A stretch of DNA of 64,000 nucleotides from Scytalidium lignicola (Eukaryota; Ascomycota; Leotiomycetes), in contig NCSJ02000004.1 in NCBI GenBank assembly GCA_002812745.2, positions 1 to 64,000 on the forward strand, in the 5' to 3' direction. Position 1 is the first letter of the stretch, and each line of letters begins with the position of its first letter. Shown one piece after another: positions 10,717 to 20,978 of this stretch. The notes beneath the pieces are model-generated. The model saw only the letters and a list, made by a program, of their open reading frames with translations. It had not been told where the DNA came from and ran no database searches. Position numbers and translations under genes: made by a program.

Positions 10717-11179
10717 AGTTGCGTCCCTCTCTAAAGAGTATTATATTAGAAATCAAATCGTTAGCTAATTCGGTAGGCTTTGAAGGCTTGATGAGGAAAA
10801 TCCGCTAATCGATTGGGAAACGGGTACACGTGGACCGACTCAAAACTCAGCGTCACTTTACTTGGAAAACTCCTAAAAGAGGCTCAAACTAAAGCCCAAT
10901 CTATATCAATAGTCCATTATATTAACGGAAACTTATTTCTACTATTTCGTCACTCTACAGTAGGGTCGCTTATGAATACTGTGTGACTCCGACAATAGCC
11001 TACCATTCAAGGTATCAATGCATCTCGTCTAATGGCAGCGCTAATATTAACGCTAAACTGGGCCCTGAATGTCGCAACACTGAATGTAGACGTTACAACA
11101 TTTCCACCCAGAATTCTCTTCGTTGTGGAAAACTCTAGTTTTTACCTCCTTTCCTATTCTTCCCAAAATCTTAGGAAAT
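10717..11179. promoter_or_regulatory. Divergent intergenic promoter, KAE1 / RKM4-like
   Basis: About 460 bases shared by two translation-related genes transcribed away from each other. An in-frame ATG at 11123 precedes the chosen RKM4-like start. No specific site recognised. Confidence 0.5.
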
Positions 11180-12831
11180 ATGGAGAATGACGGTTTCGAA
11201 GCCGAATCTAGGAGGTTTCTCTCCTGGCTTCGGGAAATTGGCGTACGCATAAGTCCCAAGGTCAGATTGGTGGATCTCCGATCAATGGGTCGAGGTCGTG
11301 GGCTTGGTAAGTTACTTAAATGACCACTCCTGTACTCTAAATATGTTAGAAACGTTATAATTTTTAGGGGAGAGATACGCTTGGATATTTCAAGCTTTGT
11401 TCAATTAAAGTCGAACCTAATTCTAACTTTGGTAGTTGCCGACTCAGACATCAATGATGGCGAAGTATTGTTTAGCATCCCACGAGGATCAGTTCTAAAC
11501 ACCAAGAATTTCCTCGCCTCCAACGGAGCGAGCTCCCTGAATCTCGATACCGAAGCTCTCGACTCCATGCCCAGTTGGCTAGTAAGTCAAGTATCTTCCC
11601 TCGGTTTTATTGCGCTGACTGATAGAATGGGCAGGCGCTTACAGCTATCATGATCTCTGAAAGTAGTCATCAAGATTCAAGATGGGGTCCATACTTTGCT
11701 ATTCTGCCTGCGCAGCTTGACAGTCTTGTGTTTTGGTCTAACGAAGAGCTTAAAAAGCTTCAGGCTAGTGCTGTGATCAACAAAATTGGCAAGTCAGATG
11801 CGGAAAGACTGTTCTCTGAGCACCTTCAAGTCTCCAATACCACATGCTTCAACATCGATCTCTGCCATAAAATTGCTTCTGTCATAATGGCATATGCATT
11901 CGATATTCCGGAAGAACAAAACATGGACGACAGTATTAGAAAGGAGTGTGACGAAGACAACGAAGATGACCTTGTTTCCGACGATGAGGAAGAAACGAAA
12001 ACAATCCTCTCTATGATACCGCTCGCAGATATGCTTAATGCAGATGCCGATAGAAACAACGCTAGACTGAGTTCGGATAATGAAGAGCTGGAGATGGTTG
12101 CAATCAAACCAATCCAGCGAGGTGAAGAAATCCTCAATGACTACGGCCAACTTCCAAGGTCCGACCTCCTTCGTAGGTATGGATATGTTACCGATCGCTA
12201 TGCGCCATACGATGTTACAGAGATATCGACAGACTCTATATTCTCATTTTTCCAAAGTGAGGCGACACTCAAAAAGTATGGTCACCAGGAACTCAATGCG
12301 CTCAGTACTAGTGAATTGAAGAAGAGGTTTGACTTAGCAGAACGTGAGGGCGTCCTAGAAGATTCCTATGATGTCGCGCACGCAAGCGCTGACGGACCAT
12401 GCATTCCGGATGAGCTTCTTGCCCTAATATACATCCTTCTGCTTGATGATATTAATTTGAAATCACTGCTGGAATCTGAGAGCTCTCTTCCAAGTAGATC
12501 AAAACTTGCGGCAGAATTAGCGGGACAGGTTCTCGCTAGCATACTCAAACTTCGAGAAGAATCATACGGAACAACGCTAGAAGAGGATGAAGACATATTG
12601 AAAGCTGGAAATCGTTCCCATAGAGAAACAATGGCACTGCAAGTACGACTTGGAGAAAAGCGCGTGTTACGCGAAGCCATAGAAGAGGCCAAATCTTTTC
12701 ATGGAAGCAATAAACGATTGACGTTATCTGAAACGGCCTCCTTAAATTCGCAGACCACTCGGGTTGCAAAGCAAAAGAGGGTTGCAGATGAAGACACACG
12801 GAAATCAAAGAAAACCCGTCACTTTGCTTAA
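11180..12831 (+). CDS. RKM4: SET-domain lysine methyltransferase, RKM4/SETD6-like
   Basis: Probable protein-lysine N-methyltransferase of the Rubisco-LSMT/SETD6 class; the yeast homologue Rkm4 methylates ribosomal protein Rpl42. Exons 11180-11306, 11436-11581 and 11635-12831 give 489 residues. The N-terminal SET part has the typical FLSWLREIGVRISPKVRLVD and MGRGRGLVADSDINDGEVLF, an inserted helical region (WGPYFAILP), then PLADMLNADADRNNARL and the cofactor-site segment NDYGQLPRSDLLRRYGYV. An acidic loop (CDEDNEDDLVSDDEEETK) sits between them. The C-terminal half is the helical substrate-binding domain and ends in a basic stretch (VAKQKRVADEDTRKSKKTRH), likely a nuclear signal. I start at MENDGF (11180) rather than at 11123 because conserved sequence begins there. 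The first intron is 129 nt, long for this window. Confidence 0.9.
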
Positions 12832-13193
12832 AAGTATTATCAAGGTCGAAAGCGCTCCCAACGGGCCATGGGAAGATACACTAAAGTCTATTAAAGTCTT
12901 TGGCATTTAGGGTACAGTAGTGTATCCTCAAATAGTGTATCTGCTTCTATCTATTTGACTGACTCGGGTAGAGTCCTAAAGTACATTATGGCTCCCAACT
13001 AGCTATATAATAGCAATTGGGCCATCAGGTTGTTCCATGTCATAAATCAACGCTTCCATAGCCCTAGTCCTGGGCAACGCCTCGCAACAACCAAAATATC
13101 CGAAGCCGAGTGTTAGAAGAGTGATGTACATGAGCGTCCAAGCAAAACGCATGACTGGTGATGATGAAGGGTATTTGAAGCGCTATTAGGTAT
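12832..13193. other. Convergent intergenic region, RKM4-like / EPL1
   Basis: About 360 bases between two gene ends, presumably both 3' UTRs. Nothing else is visible. Confidence 0.6.
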
Positions 13194-15095
13194 CTATCCA
13201 GGAGCTTGCGCCGGAGGTGCCTGCGCTGCTGTGGCCTGTACAACTGGTGCTTGAACAGCTGGTGCAGTTCGATTATTAGTCGGACTGGAAATAGAAGGTC
13301 TAACTGATTGTAGGGCTCTGTCTTCCCGTAGAGCACGTTGAGGAAGAAGATGTGCTGGGAAAGGTATAGTTGCCCTAAACCTCAATGCTTTTGTGTCATA
13401 GGGGTCCATCTCATAGATAGGTTGTTCCTCATCGTCATCCTGGTCGTATTTCCATCTGTCAGATCCATCCTGGTCCACACTCTTATTGGCTGAGGACATT
13501 CCTCTGCGATCAATCCAAAGACGACCACCACGGCCGATCCTCTTTCTATAAGCTGGCTGGCCATGTCGCTCCTCCTCCGGAGGAGAGTTATATCTGAACC
13601 TGAGATGTTGAGGAATTTCATGTGTAGGAGAGTTCTCATCTCCCCCAGAATCTGACCTTGCAGATGATGGAGGTGTCATTAGATACTGGTACTGGGTTCT
13701 GGCTGGACGGAAAGCCATCTGCGACCCTTCGCCATGTACGGGCGAAAGTGGTTCTCGTGTCAAATCTACATGGTTTTGGTTCCACTTTCGATGCTGTTGA
13801 GCCTTTTCCTCGATCTCCCGTTGGAGCATGTTCTCCTTCTGGGCAAGTACATCACTTAATAATACAAGGTCGGCATCAAGTGGACGACCATCAGGCCGAG
13901 CAGGTAAACGAAGTTGGGTACCAGGTTGTCGTTGCAATTGAGTGAAATCTGCGATTTTCCTCTTTGGTGCCTATATGGCGTTAGTTTACATATACAAACA
14001 ATGTCTCAAGTGGACGTTGCATACCTTTTGATTAATCAAGTCTTCGTCATCAGACTTGATGCCAAGTCTGACCTTGGCTTCTTTGACTTTAGCACGTTGC
14101 TCAAAGATAGAGCGATCAACCGCAAGGAGGTCACGCTTTGTTATTTCTCTTTGATGTGCCATTGCTACGAGTTGTCGGCCCTCTTCCAGTTCCTTTCGTA
14201 ACCTCTTGAGCTTATCTGTACTCTGGACGTCACGAGCCCTGGTTTTCCTCGTCTGTCTAACCTCCCGGCGACGGAAACAGACGTATGGGTCTAAGTCATC
14301 CTTTTCTTGGTGGGTCTCAAACCTTAGAGTCGGTTGCAAAGGCCGATTGCCTGTTTCTTGTCTGCGGGTACTCCAGTAATCATAGATATCTTTCGCAAAA
14401 GATATCACTCGATCATCCACCAATTGTTTCATCGCAACTTTCATGGTCTCAAATAGGATCACTGTATTGTCCACAGCTGCAAATGGTGCTTGCAACTGGG
14501 CAGTCTCTTCGTAGGTTTCCATGATCTTTTCAAAGTCATCCTCGGAACACTTAGCACCGGGAGGTCTCTTTGAATTATAGGTTTTCAAGAAAGCCTCATC
14601 TTGGGTTGTCATATCATATTGACAACCAGTACATTCCTCTACCGTTTGAGAAAACCGGATGTACGTGGCAGGCTTGTCAAAGACTAAGGGATATAGGGAA
14701 TCATAGTCGATGTCAGCGCTCTCCTGAGCAGGAGGCGCCGGTATCTCTTTCACAGTATCCTTTTCATCTGCAAAAGAACTCGCCTTTAATGCGGCTTGAA
14801 GATGGTATTCCTATATAACGTTAGAATACCGGGATAACAACGCTGGGAGTGATATAAAATTGATGTGGAAGAGGTCGTCAAATCATGTGATGTTATCAAT
14901 CACGTGATATAAATATGCAACATATAAGCTAATACTCACATTTTCTTCTGACTTCTCGACGCCAGTCTCAATCTTGTATTGACTTTGAAGGGCCTCAAAC
15001 TCAGCTGACTCGATCTGGTCCTCCCTGAGGACCTGAAGAGGAGTCTTCGGCGATAATTTTCGTTGCCGAAACCGTGCCCCAGTTTGAGGTCGCAT
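13194..15095 (-). CDS. EPL1: EPL1, enhancer of polycomb-like subunit of NuA4 acetyltransferase
   Basis: Subunit of the NuA4/piccolo NuA4 histone H4/H2A acetyltransferase, joining Esa1 to the rest of the complex; nuclear. Exons 14940-15095, 14025-14810 and 13194-13970 give 573 residues with all junctions in phase. The N-terminus has the EPL signature (RFRQRKLSPKTPLQVLRED). The EPcA region follows: IPAPPAQESADIDYDSLYPL, TYIRFSQTVEECTGCQYDMT, then the domain with YVCFRRREVRQTRKTRARD and a coiled, charged helix (KLKRLRKELEEGRQLVAMAHQ cut here to its core). The C-terminal part is low complexity and ends in an Ala/Gln/Pro run (AVQAPVVQATAAQAPPAQAPG). It is divergent from calcineurin B. Confidence 0.95.
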
Positions 15096-15633
15096 CTTGA
15101 GAGTAAAAGACTGGAAATGAGATTCTAAAAATCTGCGAATCAGAAGAAAGTATCATTATGAGATGGTACACAACATTTGAAACCAAAAAACTACGTTGTT
15201 GTGGAGCTTTTGATGTTCAAAGTTGCGACATGTCGTTGCCACGCGATGCTGGTCGTTGCGCAGTCAGAGATTTCTTACGCTGGAGATGCAAACAAACACA
15301 CGTAGAAGACATATTATGGCCTAACATCTAAGGCTTAAATTAATCACTAAACCGTAACTAGCTAGTGTTAACCCCTAGTACTATCAAGTCTGGGGAGCAT
15401 TAACTCACGAAATTCCAGCTCAGTGACAAACGACCACGCGCCAAATCCTTCAACAGTGTAGAGCTGGTCTAATCTGTGGAGGAAATTGCTGCCATATATA
15501 TTTAAATTATATCCTGTGATTCTGTTCTTTTTTTGTAGATTATCAGCCGGCTACTCTGGGTTCCCTGTCCCTGAATCACATATTCACGATCTTAGGAGTG
15601 CCCCGCTAGGGTCTCTCCAGCCACGTCTTCAAG
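15096..15633. promoter_or_regulatory. Divergent intergenic promoter, EPL1 / CNB1
   Basis: About 540 bases between the start codons of EPL1 and calcineurin B. A minus-strand frame of 61 codons overlaps the EPL1 start and is probably chance. No specific element recognised. Confidence 0.5.
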
Positions 15634-16409
15634 ATGGGAAACACCAGTAGTGCAGTGTTGGAAAATATTGTTCAAGGATCAAATTGTAAAGAGTATAGAG
15701 CCAGTTGCTACGAGCTTATAGGCTAATACACCATTATAGTCGATCGAGAGGAAGTTGACCGATTACGAAAGCGGTTTATGAAACTAGACAAAGTATGGAA
15801 CTTCGCAGATACCTGAGAGCATATCAGCAGACTAATAGCCTTCTGTTAGGATAATTCTGGCACGATCGAACGAGAAGAATTTCTCAGCCTTCCCCAAATC
15901 TCTTCCAACCCGCTCGCGACTCGGTCAGTTCTACCTCGTTTTAATTTTGTATACGAGTGAAAGAGTAGCAGCTGATATATGCTCAGTATGATAGCAATAT
16001 TCGACGAAGACGGAGGTGGCGATGTTGATTTTCAAGAGTTTGTATCGGGTTTGAGTGCATTTAGTAGTAAGGGAAATAAGGAGCAGAAACTACGGTTTGC
16101 CTTCAAAGTCTATGATATCGATCGCGATGGATATATAAGCAATGGCGAGCNTTTTTATTGTGCTGAAAATGATGGTCGGAAGTAACTTAAAGGATCAACA
16201 GCTACAGCAGATCGTGGACAAGACAATAATGGAGGCAGATTTGGACCGAGACGGAAAGATAAGCTTTGATGAGTTTACGAAAATGGTAGAGAATACGGAT
16301 GTGAGCATGAGCATGACTTTAGGTGAGAGTTTTCTTTATCTCCCTCGTTGCTTTGGCTTTCTGTTTGGATTGGTCGAGTATCAGCTAACATTCTCTAGAT
16401 CAATTCTAA
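15634..16409 (+). CDS. CNB1: Calcineurin regulatory subunit B (frame broken by an N in the assembly)
   Basis: Ca2+-binding regulatory subunit of the calcineurin phosphatase; with the catalytic subunit it drives Ca2+ stress responses. Exons 15634-15685, 15740-15792, 15850-15923, 15987-16322 and 16399-16409. It starts MGNTSS, an N-myristoylation signal. EF-hand loops are visible as [34 protein letters not shown] and [12 protein letters not shown]. The last exon encodes only the ending DQF. The N at 16151 adds one base: with it the frame breaks after SNGE, without it the sequence reads on as [10 protein letters not shown] and the spliced length becomes exactly 525 nt (174 residues, the family length). 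I therefore treat the gene as intact and the N as an assembly artefact before a T run. Confidence 0.95.
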
Positions 16410-18700
16410 TTCTGCAAAACGTCTTAAGAACGCATGCTTCACGATTTCACGAAAATACCAATTCTCTATTTACTATTCATACGCTGGCTATAGAGAGAGC
16501 AAGTCAGCAGGGTTACTTTTTTGGGTTATTTAACGCATTCATGCATACCTATGCATGTTCCTGTTCCGGGAGTTATTGTAGTCAAACTCTGGAAATCAAT
16601 TATGGCGAAATTTCTGAAGTTACAATCACTCACCGTTGTCCTGGTCTCTTTGTTTCGCGCTGGTAATTCGCTGGTTTTACTTCTGATCCATCATCCATAA
16701 GAGTTGGTGTTCCAGGTCTTGCACTATTATTACTCAGCTTTCGAACTATATATTAAGGATATCTCCTATGATTTATATAGGAGCTTACTCCAATTCCAGA
16801 TTTCCAAAACCGCAGCGTACAGTAACAGTGGGTTAGTTCAATTACCTGCATCATAGTTCTTAATTCTCCTCGGCATATCATTATGAGATCTTGATTATAT
16901 CATATTGGGAATTCTTTGTTCGAAATTTGGATTCAAACAACCTCCGTCTATAGAACGGATAGATATATCTACATGCTATGTTTAAAGTTAAACTAGACCA
17001 TCAACTCCCGCGCCCCATCATTAAGTTTCAGTCCGTTTCGCTGCCATAACGAAATAATAGACTCCAGGTGCTCGTAATTTCTAGTTAGCATCACCATGAT
17101 CTTAGTCGCATATTGTATTCCAAGGGAGGTAGCAGTCATAGAACTTTTCTGACAGTGGTAAATCTTAAAGATAAAATAGAATTCCCTATTGTCTTTCGTC
17201 CTACGCTGCTAGAATCCCAAAAGTCATTCACTTAACTGTCATTGTTTTCATCCTAAGGCTACCTGGAGACCTACCTCGTTACTAGGAAGGGGACATGCAT
17301 CCGCCCATTTTGCTTTTCCGTATCCAGGGATAATTTAATGAGATATTCCCATCGAGTCATGATTATTTGAATCTGTTCTTAAAACACTTGTGCAGGATGG
17401 CTACTAGAGCATCCTTGTTACCTTTCCTATCCCGGTCTTATTCAAATAGATCTAGTAGGGGTATTGCTGGTGTGTACACGTTCCCTCCAACTCTAAGTAG
17501 GAATAGGAATCACAACCATGTGAGTTGAGGAATTAGTGAATATTTCTTAGCGATCCGCACTGGTGTCGCTATTTCTACAACATCTCATCTATAATAATAT
17601 TCAACGGAGGGTTTAGTAATGAAAAAAAGGATGTGAATGCATTATGAAATATTTTAGTACGCAATTATATAGGACGAAGAGAAAGAAAAATACATGGAAA
17701 CACACCATGTGTACTATATTACCTAGCATACCATCCCATGCGTACGTGGAGAGAATTATACCCAGAAGCCGTTGGATACAGCATTATCGTAGTCTATGAA
17801 TGTGGCATTTTATTTAGTTCACCGGGGGAAGCAACCGTGAGACCTAGAATCAGAATTCCTTATATTTAAATCCAAACTTCATTTTAGTATGGTTGGGCAA
17901 ATAAAGTAACACGGAATAATATGAAGTATGGTGATACTTTGTCATGAAGATATGGAACTACAGAGTACTTAACCACGATCTATAGGGGCAAACCCCGAAG
18001 CAGTTCATTCGACTAAACATCATAATTCTCAACCCCTGATTCTTAAATTTGCGATTGTATGATATTTTGTGCACGGTGACTTCATCAGTTGATTCAAAAC
18101 TAGAAACTTTGGAGCTTGATACTCCATACATATGTTACCAATGTCATATTTGTATACATCGGGATAGCTCAACTAAAGCCTATCTGGAAGAGAAATGCAT
18201 CTATGAGAAGATTTAACAGGTAATAGAAATTTTGAGAGTTGTTGCCTATCAGAGCACAACATCTCTATTTTGGACAAAATGAAGAACATCTAAATACACA
18301 GAGTGCATTAGATAAGGAGATTTGAATATATGAAAGCAAATACCAAATCTCGAAGACAAAATCTACTAAATTTTAACCCACTGGATCTCAGTAACTCACG
18401 ATCGCACGGGATTTTATATCTTGTATATTTTTCCTGGAAAATAAAATATCCAACTCCCAACAAAGTTATAAAATAATCTACCTTTCTTAGAATATGTTGA
18501 GAGTTGCATATTTCGAATTAATAACCACAGGAGCTATCCTGAAATATGAACAATTGCAAAGAAAAGAGAATTACCAAAAAAATGAGGAACACTAGGAAAT
18601 TTGCTACTACTCAAGTTACAATACAAAATTTGTAAATTCCAATGTCACACATGATGGATTGATAGCATCTCGAGATACACCTTCTAGAACACACAGCCGA
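16410..18700. other. AT-rich region without genes
   Basis: About 2.3 kb; sampled lines have 25-40% G+C. I see no ATG-initiated open frame of 60 codons on either strand from about 16,670 to 19,050, which contrasts with other non-coding parts of the window. No terminal repeats or recognisable protein remnants. It could be a decayed, RIP-mutated element or simply AT-rich spacer; I cannot decide. Confidence 0.5.
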
Positions 18701-19050
18701 TACTAGATGCGACTGTTGGGTCCGATACATGGGTCTTCCATGTGAGCCTCCACCCCATCAAAAAAAGGGCCAGTTTTCGCAGATTACCGCTGCACGATGA
18801 GGTGGGAAAGTCCCCTCAATGTGACATCGTGACCTGTTCATCAGGTAACAGCAAACCTTTTTAGCAAAGAAAGCACAGAAGCTCGAATGTACACCTAGGA
18901 ATACGTGCTAGTCAAGGGTCAGGTCACCACGTGAGTAAGCTACATCGAAGTGGGCTAGTAAGAATGGTGATCGACAAGCGCTGAGGGAAACGAGGGGCAC
19001 AGGTACGGTAAGTACGGGTAGAGTAGCATTCCGAGTCGATCACGAACACC

Positions 19051-19069
19051 TTCTAGAAGTCTTCTAGAA
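19051..19069. promoter_or_regulatory. Tandem TTCTAGAA palindromes, heat-shock-element-like
   Basis: Two copies of TTCTAGAA (19051-19058 and 19062-19069) separated by three bases. TTCnnGAA is the inverted pentamer arrangement recognised by heat-shock factor. Further copies occur at 18682, 19605 and 20368. No coding gene next to them is recognised, so the role is speculative. Confidence 0.35.
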
Positions 19070-20936
19070 GGATTCCAGGGAAAGTGGGAAGGAAAAGGGT
19101 GGGAGATGATGATGATAATGATGATGCAGTGCTACAGTACGGGTAAAGTAGCTCAGGAACCCGCCTCACCATCCATTCCACATTATTTACCCCCCTAGTG
19201 CATCCCATCCCACGTAAACTTACACGTACCCTTAAACATGATTTGACATCTGTTTCTTTTAGGGGGAGGGGGGGGGGCAAAAAGGGTCTTACTCTCACGA
19301 GAGATTGAGGACGTCATTTCCGGGTTGACCTTTTTTTAAACCCACACACATCAAAAACCGTTTTGTCTACTTTTTTAGAATAAGGATAATCCGCGGTCCC
19401 CGAAATAATGTCAGCTGAGAGATAGAGAGTGAGTGAGGGGGGTTTCCCGATTCCTTAGCTAAAATGTGGAATTACAACCCTTTTTTTTGGGCTCCATGCC
19501 CGCCTCATCCAAACNAAAAAAAGACCCCCCCAGTCGGCGTGGAGGAAATACGAAGTTCATCATCTACCATCTGCCACTAAGTGCTAGCGGGGGTTCCTGA
19601 AACCTTCTAGAAGCGCTAGAAGCTCTGTGGGTCTTGTTTCATGAAGCGAAAACGAAATGGCATTACCGCATCTTTTTTCCTTTCCTTTCTTTTCCCGGGT
19701 TGTTTTTAATCTCGGCTCGTCGCGTCGAGTTTAATTATGTGGTTGCATTCTTCTGGAATCTTTCCCCTTTGATGCGACCCTGTCCACCGCTGTGCGGCTG
19801 TTTGTTTACCCTTACAGCCCTAGATGGATGGAAATGCATCATCTCGTCCGTGTCGGTCGTACAGTAGAGTTTCAGTACTATAGTAACAACAATACCACGC
19901 TATTATTATACTGTACGTGCTTCTCTCGGCGAAGATCATTTGTGAGCAATTGACCGAACGAGCCAATATGCATGGAACGTCAAGAACGTTATCACAGTCA
20001 GACGGCGCTTATGCTGACCGGAGAAAGGATGAGCGCCTTGTAGCTTAACGGTAGATCGCGCCGGCGAGGATGGCTCAATGCGGTAGAGTATGGCTTTTTT
20101 TATGTCGTGTTACTATTTCAAGAAATAGTGAAATTTCATCGCGCCGGATGGGTACAGCCGCTTGGACCATCCATCGTTATGGAAAGTCTTTTTTGAATTT
20201 TGTACCACATACTGTAAAGAGGGGGGCGGGCGTTTCAAGGGCAGAAGACGACGGGCAGCTGATGCAAGGCATAGTTGCACTTTTGGAAGGCGCGTCTGGG
20301 GAGATTGGCAGAGCCTTAGGAGTTCTTAGTCTTCTTTGGAGTCGTTCTAGCGGTGTTCTAGTGCAACTTCTAGAAGGAAATTGAGGTCCGTGTTCTGCAG
20401 CCGTTGAGTTGTCTACCCCTTGCTGATCCCCTGCCCTTGCATCCTCATTGGTGCCGTGTGATGTACTGTAATTACCTGTAAATGATGTAAGGCTGTAAGC
20501 ATCTCGGGTCTTCTCCTCGGACGTACTCTCCATCTTTTCCGCGTATCTACTCTCGCTGCTATTGCTGCCTACGGCTTGGAGACTGGATATTATTCGTTCT
20601 TGGTCGGGCAGCAATCGATCGGAAATCTAGGAAACCTTCGCGACCAGGATCCCGGCATTGACTCTCTTCTCTCCGGGGTTTCGAGCCTGGAATTTTGTTT
20701 CTGCCTGTAGGGCTGCCAAGGTTATGTCAAAGCACTGCGAGTGGCATCGGTAATCTCAAGTAAGATGACTGGTGTCACCTCTGCCCCCCCTGGTCAGAGC
20801 ACGTCGAATCTGTCGCGCCAAAAGGTATTTTCGGCGCATCATTCGGACATTAACATGGCTTTACTATACTCAGATTTGCTTACTTTGATTAGAAAACTGA
20901 CGGTAATTATGTCCAGAGCAAGAGGGTGAGAAAGTA

Positions 20937-20978
20937 ACACACACAGACACACACACACACGCATGCATGCACACACAC
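20937..20978. repeat. CA dinucleotide microsatellite
   Basis: An imperfect (AC)n tract interrupted by GCATGCATGC in its middle. Confidence 0.8.

Noticed and set aside
20034..20106. Possible tRNA gene
   Set aside because: A-box-like words are present but no acceptor stem, anticodon arm or TPsiC/B-box can be formed.
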